Below, piece by piece: positions 19,168 to 27,546 of a stretch of DNA of 53,510 bases. This stretch comes from Pelagibacteraceae bacterium AG-422-B15. GTDB taxonomy: Bacteria > Pseudomonadota > Alphaproteobacteria > Pelagibacterales > AG-422-B15. The stretch is from positions 1 through 53,510 of the forward strand of contig QCMN01000007.1 of the NCBI GenBank assembly GCA_003213715.1, given 5' to 3'. A model generated the notes under the pieces. It worked only from the letters and a program-made list of their open reading frames with translations. It was not told the DNA's origin and did no database searches. The stretch's first letter is position 1. Every line of letters starts with the position of its first letter. The position numbers and the translations under genes are program-made.

Positions 19168-20253
19168 ATGAACTTTACTTCTGTAAAAAATAATAAAAAA
19201 ACTATCAATCTCAAAAATAAAAATAAGAACTATGAAGTAAATGCTCAATGGCTTTATGAGCATAGTACGAACAGCAAGATAAGAGATAATTATACTAATC
19301 AACTATTAATAGAAGCGGCGGAGATAGATGAACATTTATACGTTAAATCAGCCAAAATAAACAAAAATGTTTTACAAATTCAATTTTCAGATAATTCAAA
19401 ACATTCGTATCAATTTGACTATCTCTACAATCAACTAGAATCTGAAGAATTCAAGTCCAAAAAATGTTTATGGAATAAAGAAAGTATTAAAATTCCAAAA
19501 TATAACTTTCTGCTAATAAATGAAAAAATGTTATCTGACATTTTATTATCTGTTGAAACATTTGGTTTTTGTTTAGTTAGAAATATTCCAAAAACAAAGA
19601 ATGGTTTAAATGAACTTATGAAACTTATTGGGCCAGTTAAAAAAACAAATTGGGGTGGTATTGCTGATGTAAAAAACATAAAAAAAGCCTATGACTTAAC
19701 TATGACAACAAGAGCACTCGAGAACCATACTGACAATCCATATCGCTTCCCTACACAAGGTTATATTTTTTTACATTGCATAGAAAACGCTTCAATAGGT
19801 GGAGAAAATACAATAGTTGACGGTTTTAATGTTGCAAAAATTTTGCGAGATAGACATAAACAATTCTTTAATACGCTTACAACTTTCAATACCTTTTTTA
19901 GATATAAAGATGAAAATGCCTGGTTAGAAAATAAATGTAAGCTGATCGAGTTAGATGATATGAATAATGTAATACAAGTAAGGTACAACAATAGAACTGA
20001 ATTAATTCCATTCGATAAAAATAAAAAAATAGACAATTATATTAATGCAAGAAGAAAGTTATGGGATTTAATTAAGGATAAAAAAAATAATATTCGCATT
20101 AAACAACGACCAGGTGACATGTTAATTTTAGATAATTATCGTGTATTGCATGGAAGGGGTGCATATAGAGATACTAAAAATCGTCGCTACTTTAGACAAG
20201 GCTACATGGATAGAGATATTTTTCAGAGCAAATTAAAAACTTTGGCTATTTAG
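19168..20253 (+). CDS. Gamma-butyrobetaine-dioxygenase-like Fe(II)/2-oxoglutarate oxygenase (TauD superfamily)
   Basis: The 361-residue protein joins an N-terminal GBBH-like domain (about 15-95, WLYEHSTNSKIRDNY and KHSYQFDYLYNQ) to a TauD-type double-stranded beta-helix domain. The iron facial triad is readable: His187 and Asp189 in ENHTDNPYR, and His328 in NYRVLHGRGAYRD; Arg339/340 or Arg343 nearby would bind 2-oxoglutarate. Characterised relatives hydroxylate gamma-butyrobetaine to carnitine or act on trimethylaminoethylphosphonate or trimethyllysine. The N-domain lacks the cysteines that bind zinc in animal GBBH. Exact substrate is unknown. It follows lipB by one base and overlaps convergent pccA by 8 bp. 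Confidence 0.85.
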   Translation: MNFTSVKNNKKTINLKNKNKNYEVNAQWLYEHSTNSKIRDNYTNQLLIEAAEIDEHLYVKSAKINKNVLQIQFSDNSKHSYQFDYLYNQLESEEFKSKKCLWNKESIKIPKYNFLLINEKMLSDILLSVETFGFCLVRNIPKTKNGLNELMKLIGPVKKTNWGGIADVKNIKKAYDLTMTTRALENHTDNPYRFPTQGYIFLHCIENASIGGENTIVDGFNVAKILRDRHKQFFNTLTTFNTFFRYKDENAWLENKCKLIELDDMNNVIQVRYNNRTELIPFDKNKKIDNYINARRKLWDLIKDKKNNIRIKQRPGDMLILDNYRVLHGRGAYRDTKNRRYFRQGYMDRDIFQSKLKTLAI

Positions 20254-22237
20254 AAAATAGAATAAGCTCCTCATCAGCGCCCACGCTATCACCTGGCTTT
20301 ATTAGAACTTTATCAATTACGCAGTCTTTTTCACTTTTTAAAATATTTTCCATCTTCATGGCTTCAATGATTAGCAATTGATCTCCACTTTTGACTTTTT
20401 GTCCTTCAGATACGTCTATTGACTTGATTAGACCAGGCATTGGAGAAATTAATTTTTTTGATAAATCTTCTAATTTTATTTTTGGCATAAGCCTTATGTA
20501 AGTTTCATGTTGCTTACCTACAACTATGGTCTGACATCTACAATCATAGTAACTGATATCCGAAGAGTTAAGGTTTACAAGTTTATTTAATTTAAAATAC
20601 TCTATTTGCTGATTTATACTAACCTGGCATAACCTCTCGTTTAGCTTTATAGATGTTTCAATCTCATACTCTTTTTTTTCTATTTTAAAGGTTCCATAAA
20701 ATCTTTCTTTTTCAAACTTAGATTCTGTAACTTTGAGGTTAAGAAAATCTTCTCCTACCTTTATAACAAAATCATTTGAACTTAGTATCTTGCTTTGTAA
20801 TTGGAATATAAATAAAACCTGGGCAAAAATTGCAATTCTGTGTTTTTTATATTCACTTAAATTATGATTAGAATAGTAACCCTTAGGGAATTTTTCTTTG
20901 ATAAAATTTGTACTTATTTTGCCGTTTCTAAGCTTTTTGTCATCTAAAATTGAAATCAGAAATTCAATATTATTTTCAACTCCTGATAAGTAGTAATTTT
21001 GCAGTGACTTGATCATTAAGTCTATTGCAGTTGCTCTATCCTTACTATGAACCGCTAACTTTGATATCATAGGATCATAAAATAAAGAAACTTCAGATCC
21101 AGGATTTATTCCTGTATCATTTCTAATAATTTGATCTTTATCCTCGATTTTTGATGGCTCTATGTATTCAGTCACTCTACCAATTGAAGGTAAAAAGTCT
21201 TTAGTTGGATCTTCGGCATAAATACGAGACTCAACTGACCAGCCTTGAAGGTTAATATCTTTTTGTGATATATTTAACTTTTTGTTATCTGCGCAATAAA
21301 TCATTTGTTCAACCAGATCTACGCCTGTAACAAGCTCAGAAACAGGATGTTCAACTTGAAGTCTTGTGTTCATCTCGAGAAAATAAAAATTTTTGTTAGC
21401 ATCTACTACAAATTCTACGGTCCCCGCTGAGTCGTATTTAACTTCCTTTGCAAGGGTTAAAGCTTGTGCAGCCATTTCATTTCTCATTTCTTCATCTACA
21501 AATGGCGATGGGCACTCCTCAATAACTTTTTGATATCTCCTTTGAATTGAGCATTCTCTCTCACCTAAATGAATTTGATTTCCATGTTTGTCACAAAGAA
21601 TTTGTATCTCAATATGTCTTGGTTGCTCTATATATTTTTCAATAAACACGCGATCATCCCCAAAGCTTTTCTTTGACTCACTCTTTGCAGCATTAAAATT
21701 TTCCTCTAATTCACTATTTTTTCTTACTATTCTCATTCCTTTACCGCCACCTCCAGCTGATGCTTTTAGCAAGACCGGGTATCCAATTTTATTTGAGATT
21801 TTTAATGCTTCTTTTGAATTTTTTACTGGAGCGGTATGACCAGGTATTACGTTGAGTTTAAGCTTTATTGCAAGATTTTTAGACTCAATTTTGTCTCCCA
21901 TTTTTTTTATAGCATTCGGATTGGGTCCAATAAATTTTATTTTCTCTTTAGCCAGTCTTTTAACGAAAGCTGCATTTTCAGATAAAAATCCGTATCCAGG
22001 GTGAATTGCGTCAGCCTTTGATTTTTTTGCAATATTTATGATTTTATTGATATCTAAATAAGACACAGCTGGCTGAGAGCCTCCTATATGGTAAGACTCA
22101 TCTGCCTGTTTCACAAACAAAGAGTCTTTATCAGCATCAGAATAAACAGCTACCGTATTGATATTCAACTTTCTTGCTGTACGTATAACTCTACACGCAA
22201 TTTCTCCTCTATTCGCAATTAGAATTTTTTTAATCAT
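20246..22237 (-). CDS. pccA: Propionyl-CoA carboxylase alpha subunit (biotin carboxylase + biotin carrier)
   Basis: The 663-residue protein carries an N-terminal biotin carboxylase module (KKILIANRGEIACRVIRTA, HPGYGFLSENAAF, KASAGGGGKGMRIV, EMNTRLQVEHPVSELVTG). A BT linker domain spans about 470-590. The C-terminal biotinyl domain has the acceptor Lys628 in IIEAMKMENIL. It uses ATP and bicarbonate to carboxylate its biotin for PccB, which converts propionyl-CoA to methylmalonyl-CoA. The BT domain and the PccB-type partner favour PCC over methylcrotonyl- or acetyl-CoA carboxylase. It starts 3 bp after pccB. Methylmalonyl-CoA epimerase and mutase are not in the window. Confidence 0.92.
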   Translation of the reverse strand: MIKKILIANRGEIACRVIRTARKLNINTVAVYSDADKDSLFVKQADESYHIGGSQPAVSYLDINKIINIAKKSKADAIHPGYGFLSENAAFVKRLAKEKIKFIGPNPNAIKKMGDKIESKNLAIKLKLNVIPGHTAPVKNSKEALKISNKIGYPVLLKASAGGGGKGMRIVRKNSELEENFNAAKSESKKSFGDDRVFIEKYIEQPRHIEIQILCDKHGNQIHLGERECSIQRRYQKVIEECPSPFVDEEMRNEMAAQALTLAKEVKYDSAGTVEFVVDANKNFYFLEMNTRLQVEHPVSELVTGVDLVEQMIYCADNKKLNISQKDINLQGWSVESRIYAEDPTKDFLPSIGRVTEYIEPSKIEDKDQIIRNDTGINPGSEVSLFYDPMISKLAVHSKDRATAIDLMIKSLQNYYLSGVENNIEFLISILDDKKLRNGKISTNFIKEKFPKGYYSNHNLSEYKKHRIAIFAQVLFIFQLQSKILSSNDFVIKVGEDFLNLKVTESKFEKERFYGTFKIEKKEYEIETSIKLNERLCQVSINQQIEYFKLNKLVNLNSSDISYYDCRCQTIVVGKQHETYIRLMPKIKLEDLSKKLISPMPGLIKSIDVSEGQKVKSGDQLLIIEAMKMENILKSEKDCVIDKVLIKPGDSVGADEELILFSK

Positions 22238-22240
22238 TAA

Positions 22241-23773
22241 TTATAATGGTATATTATCGTGTTTTTTTAAGGGAGAAGATAATTCTTTATCTTTAAGATT
22301 TTCAAGCGCTGTCGCTATACGACGACGTGTTGAATGTGGTCTTATTACGTCGTCTATAAATCCTCTTTTTGAAGCAATAAATGGATTTACAAACTGATCT
22401 GTATATTCTTGTGTTCTCTTATCAATTTTCTTTTTATCCTTAATTTCATTTCTAAACAATATTTCAGTAGCTCCCTTTGCACCCATAACTGCAATTTCTG
22501 CGCTTGGCCATGCATAATTAATATCACCCCGCAAATGCTTTGAGGCCATTACGACATATGCACCTCCGTAAGCCTTACGAGTTATTATTGTAATTTTAGG
22601 AACGGTTGCTTCAGCATAAGCATATAAAAGCTTGGCACCATTTTTAATGATACCATTGTGTTCCTGAGAGACTCCTGGCAAGAAACCCGGTACGTCAACA
22701 AAAGTTACAATTGGTATATTGAAACAATCACAAAATCTTACAAACCTGCCTCCTTTTTTACCAGAGTCGATATCAAGACATCCTGCCAAAACTAAAGGCT
22801 GGTTTGCAACAAATCCAACTGTTCTTCCCTCAATTCTACCAAAACCAGTGATAATATTTTTTGCAAAGTCAGGCTGAATTTCAAAAAAATAATTATTATC
22901 AACTACTTTATTGATTAGTTCCTTCATATCATATGGTTTATTTGCGTTTTCAGGAACAAGAGTATCTAAAGAGTAATCTGGACTTAGGTCTTGAAAACTA
23001 TCTTTTATATTTTTGGATTTCTCCCGATTGCTTGAAGGCAGCAAGTCAATAAGACTTTTTACTTCCTGAAGTGTTTCAATATCATTGTTGAATGCTCCAT
23101 CGGCTACAGAAGACTTTGAAGTATGTGTTTTAGCGCCTCCCAATTCCTCTTGGGTAACATTTTCTTGTGTCACGGTCTTTACAACATCTGGACCAGTCAC
23201 AAACATGAATGAGGTATTTTTAACCATAAATATGAAATCTGTCATTGCAGGTGAATACACAGCTCCACCAGCACATGGACCCATAATTACTGAAATTTGA
23301 GGAACAACTCCAGAGGCAAGAACATTTCGTTGAAACACCTCTGCATAACCCGCTAAAGAAGCAACGCCCTCCTGAATACGTGCGCCACCAGAATCATTTA
23401 TGCCAATAATAGGAGCTCCAACTTTCATTGCCATATCCATTATCTTGCATATTTTTTCTGCATGAGCTTCAGATAATGAGCCCCCAAAAACTGTAAAGTC
23501 TTGACTGAAAACGTATACTAATTTTCCATTTATTTTTCCACTACCGGTAACCACTCCATCACCCGCATACTTCTGATCGGCCATGCCAAAGTCATTAGTA
23601 CGGTGTTCCACGTACATATCGTACTCTTCAAAAGTATCTTGATCTAAAAGTACCTCTATTCGTTCTCTTGCTGTTAATTTGCCTTTTGCATGTTGAGAGT
23701 CAATTCGTCTTTTTCCTCCACCCAGTTTAGCCTCTTCGCGCTTTTTTTCTAATAATTTGATGATATCACTCAT
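22241..23773 (-). CDS. pccB: Propionyl-CoA carboxylase beta subunit (carboxyltransferase)
   Basis: The 510-residue carboxyltransferase begins with the family N terminus ([31 protein letters not shown]). It has crotonase-like N- and C-halves with oxyanion-hole regions [29 protein letters not shown], and in the C-half [15 protein letters not shown] and [15 protein letters not shown]. The [14 protein letters not shown] segment is typical of PCC beta. It transfers CO2 from biotin on PccA to propionyl-CoA. It follows rluC by 38 bp, and a possible promoter lies in that spacer, so pccBA may be expressed independently of the ribosomal operon. Confidence 0.94.
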   Translation of the reverse strand: MSDIIKLLEKKREEAKLGGGKRRIDSQHAKGKLTARERIEVLLDQDTFEEYDMYVEHRTNDFGMADQKYAGDGVVTGSGKINGKLVYVFSQDFTVFGGSLSEAHAEKICKIMDMAMKVGAPIIGINDSGGARIQEGVASLAGYAEVFQRNVLASGVVPQISVIMGPCAGGAVYSPAMTDFIFMVKNTSFMFVTGPDVVKTVTQENVTQEELGGAKTHTSKSSVADGAFNNDIETLQEVKSLIDLLPSSNREKSKNIKDSFQDLSPDYSLDTLVPENANKPYDMKELINKVVDNNYFFEIQPDFAKNIITGFGRIEGRTVGFVANQPLVLAGCLDIDSGKKGGRFVRFCDCFNIPIVTFVDVPGFLPGVSQEHNGIIKNGAKLLYAYAEATVPKITIITRKAYGGAYVVMASKHLRGDINYAWPSAEIAVMGAKGATEILFRNEIKDKKKIDKRTQEYTDQFVNPFIASKRGFIDDVIRPHSTRRRIATALENLKDKELSSPLKKHDNIPL

Positions 23774-23782
23774 GAAGTAACT

Positions 23783-23810
23783 ATATTATATAATATTTCT
23801 GAATTATCAA
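23783..23810 (-). promoter_or_regulatory. Possible pccBA promoter with a 14-bp palindrome
   Basis: On the minus strand TTGATA (23805-23810) lies upstream of a perfect 14-base palindrome, ATATTATATAATAT (23783-23796), which contains TATAAT. The spacer to that TATAAT is only 14 bp; an alternative AATATA has 17 bp. The palindrome lies within 10 bp of the pccB start. It could be a promoter with a small operator, or only AT-rich sequence. Confidence 0.3.
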
Positions 23811-23811
23811 T

Positions 23812-24681
23812 TTATAAGTATTTTCTAAAGTGATTTGGGAGTTCAGTCTCTATTTTGACTTTTTTATTATTCATATCAATGAATTCTAAAGCGCCAGCAT
23901 GTAGAAATAAATTAGAAAATTTTATTTGATTACGTTCAATATAATATTTTTTATCACCAAGGATTGGGAAACCATTCATAAAACAATGTTGCCTGATTTG
24001 ATGTTTTCTACCTGATTGAGGATTTAATTTTAAAAGAAAATATTCTCCAGGCAGTTTTTTTATTATTTGATATTTTGTTTCAGCGGAAACATTTTTTTTA
24101 TTTTTGGGAAGCATATCATTAAGTATTCCCTCTCTATTTTTTGGTTTTTTTTCAACTATTGCATAATAAGTTTTCTTTATTTTATGGTTAGACAGAATTT
24201 TATGAAAGTACCTTGCTGAATTAGAATTTTTTGCAATTATCAATAGACCAGTTGTGTCTTTATCAAGCCGATGTACTAGCTTAGGATGACTATCTTTAGT
24301 ATTTAAAAATTGAAGTAGATCATCAATTGATAGATTAATTTTTGATCCACGCTGACATGGTATTCCAGCCCATTTATTAATAATAATATAGTCATCAGAT
24401 TGAAAAACTACTGAACTTTTAATTTTTCTCTTGAGTATGTTGGATATTTTAATTGAGGGTTTATTTTTATGAATTAATTTGAATTCCTTGAAAACATCAA
24501 CAATATCATCTTGTTTAACTCTATAACTTCCAAGTTTTTTTTTATTATTTACTTCGATTGATTTTTTTCTGAGCTCTTTGTGAAGTAATGAAAAAGGAAT
24601 ATTTAATCTTTCTTTTAAAAACTTGTCTAATCTCACCCCGTTAGAAGCACTATCAACAATTATAGTTTTTTTGGATTTCAT
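23812..24681 (-). CDS. rluC: RluA-family 23S rRNA pseudouridine synthase (RluC/RluD-like)
   Basis: The 289-residue protein has an N-terminal S4 RNA-binding domain (about 15-65, VRLDKFLKERL, GSYRVKQDDIV) and a pseudouridine synthase domain with the catalytic Asp140 in HRLDKDTTGLLIIAKN. YYAIVEKKP and GRKHQIRQHCF follow, as in RluC. It should isomerise uridines in 23S rRNA; the exact sites cannot be assigned, and RluD is the alternative. It lies 45 bp downstream of rplQ on the same strand and may be read from the ribosomal operon. A short inverted repeat (24680-24701) overlaps its start codon. Confidence 0.85.
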   Translation of the reverse strand: MKSKKTIIVDSASNGVRLDKFLKERLNIPFSLLHKELRKKSIEVNNKKKLGSYRVKQDDIVDVFKEFKLIHKNKPSIKISNILKRKIKSSVVFQSDDYIIINKWAGIPCQRGSKINLSIDDLLQFLNTKDSHPKLVHRLDKDTTGLLIIAKNSNSARYFHKILSNHKIKKTYYAIVEKKPKNREGILNDMLPKNKKNVSAETKYQIIKKLPGEYFLLKLNPQSGRKHQIRQHCFMNGFPILGDKKYYIERNQIKFSNLFLHAGALEFIDMNNKKVKIETELPNHFRKYL

Positions 24682-24726
24682 CTAAATTTATATGTTTAGA
24701 TAAATCAACTTAGTATTAATTAGATA

Positions 24727-25089
24727 TTATTTTTCTTGATCAAGAATTTGAATGTAAGCCATAGGCGCATTATCACCTGATCGATAACCGGCTTTTACAA
24801 TTCTACAATAGCCACCGCTTCTATCTTTAAATCTTTCAGATAAATCTCCAAAAACTTTTGTCACTGCTTCTTTATCTCTAAGCGAGTTAAAAGCATTTGC
24901 CCTAGATGAACTTTTATTCTTTTTACCTAGTGTGATAATCTTTTCAACAAATGGTCTTAATTCCTTTGCTTTTGGAAGTGTGGTTTTAATAGTCTCATTT
25001 TTGATTAGAGAAACAGCCATGTTCTCAAGCATCGCTATCCGATGCGATGATGTCCTATTTAACTTTCTTTTTGCAATTCCGTGTCTCAT
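24727..25089 (-). CDS. rplQ: 50S ribosomal protein bL17
   Basis: bL17 sits near the peptide exit tunnel. The 120-residue protein begins [16 protein letters not shown], the family hallmark, with [19 protein letters not shown] and a C-terminal [14 protein letters not shown]. It is the last gene of the rpsM-rpsK-rpoA-rplQ group, two bp after rpoA. No clear hairpin-plus-T-run terminator is seen in the 45 bp before rluC. Confidence 0.97.
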   Translation of the reverse strand: MRHGIAKRKLNRTSSHRIAMLENMAVSLIKNETIKTTLPKAKELRPFVEKIITLGKKNKSSSRANAFNSLRDKEAVTKVFGDLSERFKDRSGGYCRIVKAGYRSGDNAPMAYIQILDQEK

Positions 25090-25091
25090 TT

Positions 25092-26114
25092 TTAGTTATA
25101 TGGATCTTCAATCTTTCTTGCCATTTCCTCGATATTTTCAGGTGGCCAATTAGGTACTTCCATGCCTAAATATAGTGACATAGTGCCTAGTACTTCTTTT
25201 ATTTCATTTAGAGACTTACGGCCAAAATTGGGTGTACGCAACATTTCAATTTCACTTTTTTGAACAAGGTCTCCAATGTAAATAATATTATCATTTCTTA
25301 GGCAGTTCATTGATCTCACTGAAAGTTCAAGCTCCTCAACTTTTCTTAAAAGATTTTTATTAAATTGAGGTTCCAATGCATCAGGTTCTTCCTGAATCTC
25401 TTCAGGTTCTTCAAAATTAATAAATGATTGCAATTGGTCTTGAATTATTCGTGCTGCAAAAGCAATTGCATCCTCAGGAGATACTGATCCATTTGTTTCA
25501 ATTGACATTGTTAACTTGTCATAATCCAAAACTTTTCCTTCTCTAGTATTTTCTATACTGTATGAAACTTGTTTCACTGGGCTAAATATGGAGTCTATCG
25601 GAATCAGGCCTATTGCAGAATCTTCTGGCTTGTTATGTTCAGCGGCAACATAACCTTTACCTTTTGCTACGGTCAGCTCCATATTAAATTCAGTATTGTC
25701 ATCAAGATTACAGATAACTAACTCTGGATTTATAATATCAATTTCAGATGGTGTATTTATCATACCCGCAGTAATCTCACCTGGACCAGTTACATTGAGA
25801 TTCATTTTTCTTACACCTTCAGAATGCATATTTAAAGATAGGGACTTAATATTTAACACTATATCTGTAACGTCTTCTCTTACTCCATCAATAGATGAAA
25901 ATTCGTGAAGAACATTATCTATTTTAATAGCTGTCACAGCAGTACCTTGTAGTGACGACAACAGCACTCTTCTAAGAGCATTTCCAAGTGTTAATCCAAA
26001 ACCCCTTTCAAGTGGTTCCGCAATTAAAGTTGCTTTATATTGAGTGTCTTCATCACTGATTAGCTTTAGTTTTGAAGGTTTTATTAATGCCTGCCAATTA
26101 TTAATAATACTCAT
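25092..26114 (-). CDS. rpoA: DNA-directed RNA polymerase alpha subunit
   Basis: RpoA dimerises to nucleate core polymerase and contacts UP elements and activators. I chose ATG 26112-26114 (340 aa, N terminus [16 protein letters not shown]). An AAAGGA Shine-Dalgarno lies about 10 bases upstream, whereas the longer open frame would run into rpsK. The N-terminal domain has [21 protein letters not shown] near 40-60. An acidic linker leads to the C-terminal domain with [24 protein letters not shown] and [12 protein letters not shown], including the conserved DNA-binding Arg in VRS. Length is normal. Confidence 0.97.
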   Translation of the reverse strand: MSIINNWQALIKPSKLKLISDEDTQYKATLIAEPLERGFGLTLGNALRRVLLSSLQGTAVTAIKIDNVLHEFSSIDGVREDVTDIVLNIKSLSLNMHSEGVRKMNLNVTGPGEITAGMINTPSEIDIINPELVICNLDDNTEFNMELTVAKGKGYVAAEHNKPEDSAIGLIPIDSIFSPVKQVSYSIENTREGKVLDYDKLTMSIETNGSVSPEDAIAFAARIIQDQLQSFINFEEPEEIQEEPDALEPQFNKNLLRKVEELELSVRSMNCLRNDNIIYIGDLVQKSEIEMLRTPNFGRKSLNEIKEVLGTMSLYLGMEVPNWPPENIEEMARKIEDPYN

Positions 26115-26137
26115 AGTTTTTTTTCCTTTAATAAATA

Positions 26138-26527
26138 TTAAACTCTTCTTTTCTTTGGTGGACGACAACCATTGTGAGGAATTGGTGTAGTATCTTTTAT
26201 AGAAGTTATATAGAATCCTACAGCTTGTAATGCTCGCAGTGCCGACTCTCGTCCTCCGCCTGGTCCTTTAACAAATACTTGTAAATTTTTTAAACCAAAC
26301 TCTTTTGCTTTTGTGCCAGCATCCTCAGCTGCAATTTGTGCAGCGTATGGTGTGGACTTTCTTGATCCTTTAAAACCTTTTACTCCCGCAGACGACCATG
26401 CAATACTATTACCTTGTTCATCGGTAATAGTAATCATAGTATTATTAAATGTAGCATTAATATACGCTAGTCCAGAAATGATACTCTTTTTTTGTTTTTT
26501 CTTTTTTACAGTTTTAGCTTCAGCCAT
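26138..26527 (-). CDS. rpsK: 30S ribosomal protein uS11
   Basis: uS11 forms part of the platform and E-site region of the small subunit. The 129-residue product has [44 protein letters not shown] and the invariant C-terminal end [13 protein letters not shown]. It starts two bp after rpsM and is followed after 23 bp by rpoA, the usual order. Confidence 0.97.
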   Translation of the reverse strand: MAEAKTVKKKKQKKSIISGLAYINATFNNTMITITDEQGNSIAWSSAGVKGFKGSRKSTPYAAQIAAEDAGTKAKEFGLKNLQVFVKGPGGGRESALRALQAVGFYITSIKDTTPIPHNGCRPPKKRRV

Positions 26528-26529
26528 AT

Positions 26530-26907
26530 TTATTTAGTAACCTTTTTCTTTCCAGCAATTGCAATAGCTTTTCCTTTTTTAGTTCTAGCGTTTGTATGAG
26601 TACGCTGACCTCTACATGGCAAATTTTTCCTGTGTCTTACACCTCTATACGTACCTAAATCTTTCAATCTTTTGATATTTCCAGATACCTCTCTTCTTAA
26701 ATCACCTTCAACTAAAAATGATGATGAAATAACATCACTAACATTTTTTATTTCTGCTTCAGATAAATCCTGAACTCTGGTATTTGCATCTACATTTGCC
26801 TGAGAACATACATCTTTTGAAATCTTATCACCAATTCCATAAACATAGGTCAAAGCAACTCCTAATTTCTTTTGGGTTGGAATATTTACTCCAGCAATAC
26901 GAGCCAT
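26530..26907 (-). CDS. rpsM: 30S ribosomal protein uS13
   Basis: uS13 lies in the head of the small subunit and contacts the P-site tRNA and 50S bridges. The 125-residue protein begins [13 protein letters not shown] and has [11 protein letters not shown] and the C-terminal basic segment [17 protein letters not shown]. It is the first gene after a strong promoter-like sequence at 26947-26974. rpmJ is not found beside it; in alphaproteobacteria it normally lies elsewhere. Confidence 0.97.
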   Translation of the reverse strand: MARIAGVNIPTQKKLGVALTYVYGIGDKISKDVCSQANVDANTRVQDLSEAEIKNVSDVISSSFLVEGDLRREVSGNIKRLKDLGTYRGVRHRKNLPCRGQRTHTNARTKKGKAIAIAGKKKVTK

Positions 26908-26946
26908 TAATAAAGACCTAACATTTTTGGTTTGAGAGATTGCGGG

Positions 26947-26974
26947 ATTATAGGATTATTAATTAATTGGTCAA
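26947..26974 (-). promoter_or_regulatory. Promoter for rpsM-rpsK-rpoA-rplQ
   Basis: The minus strand has TTGACC (26969-26974), a 16-bp spacer and a perfect TATAAT (26947-26952), starting 6 bp after the adk stop. Expected transcription start is about 26940, giving a short leader of roughly 33 bases before the rpsM ATG, with AGGT as ribosome-binding site. It closely resembles the rpsL promoter at 40880-40907 in -35 and spacing. Confidence 0.75.
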
Positions 26975-26979
26975 GCATA

Positions 26980-27546
26980 TTAAAGATGATCTATAATTGT
27001 ATTAATTGATTGATTTATATGCATAATTTCACCTACACCGCTGACTTTTTTTAGCAGTTTTGCTTCATCATAATATTTTATTAAAGGCATAGTTTCATTG
27101 AAATATGTTTCGAGTCTTTTAAGAAGAGTTTCTTCATTATCATCGGATCTTCCTTCTTCTTTAGCTCTAGATAATATTCTGTCTTTTAAATGTTTTTCAT
27201 CAACATCTAACTGAATTACGCATGATATCTTGTCTTTAAGTTCTAACATCAATTTATCTAGAAGCTTAGCCTGTTCAGTATTTCTGGGAAAGCCATCGAG
27301 TAAGTATCCACTTAAATTTTTATTATTATAAAAAAATGATTTAATAACATTAATTATAATATCGTTAGAAACTAGTTTTCCCTCATCAATGATTTGTTTA
27401 GCCTTTACCCCAATTTCACTTTTATTAGCTATCTCCACCCTAAGCAGATCACCTGTAGATAAATGACTTAAATTATATTTTTCACAGATTAAATTTGCCT
27501 GTGTTCCTTTTCCAGCTCCTGGGGGTCCCAATAAAACTAAATTCAC
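26980..27546 (-). CDS. adk: Adenylate kinase (short-LID form)
   Basis: Adk interconverts ATP + AMP and 2 ADP. The 188-residue protein has the P-loop GPPGAGKGTQA (7-17), HLSTGDLLR, the AMP-binding GYLLDGFPRN and DRILSRAKEEGRSDDNEE. The LID insertion with its zinc-finger cysteines, found in long Adks, is absent; the short form is common in alphaproteobacteria. Its start overlaps the secY stop by 4 bp. The secY-adk-rpsM order is usual in this class. Confidence 0.96.
   Translation of the reverse strand: MNLVLLGPPGAGKGTQANLICEKYNLSHLSTGDLLRVEIANKSEIGVKAKQIIDEGKLVSNDIIINVIKSFFYNNKNLSGYLLDGFPRNTEQAKLLDKLMLELKDKISCVIQLDVDEKHLKDRILSRAKEEGRSDDNEETLLKRLETYFNETMPLIKYYDEAKLLKKVSGVGEIMHINQSINTIIDHL

Noticed and set aside
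24682-24726. Terminator after rplQ
   Set aside because: The spacer has a weak inverted repeat but no GC-rich stem with a T run; read-through into rluC cannot be excluded.
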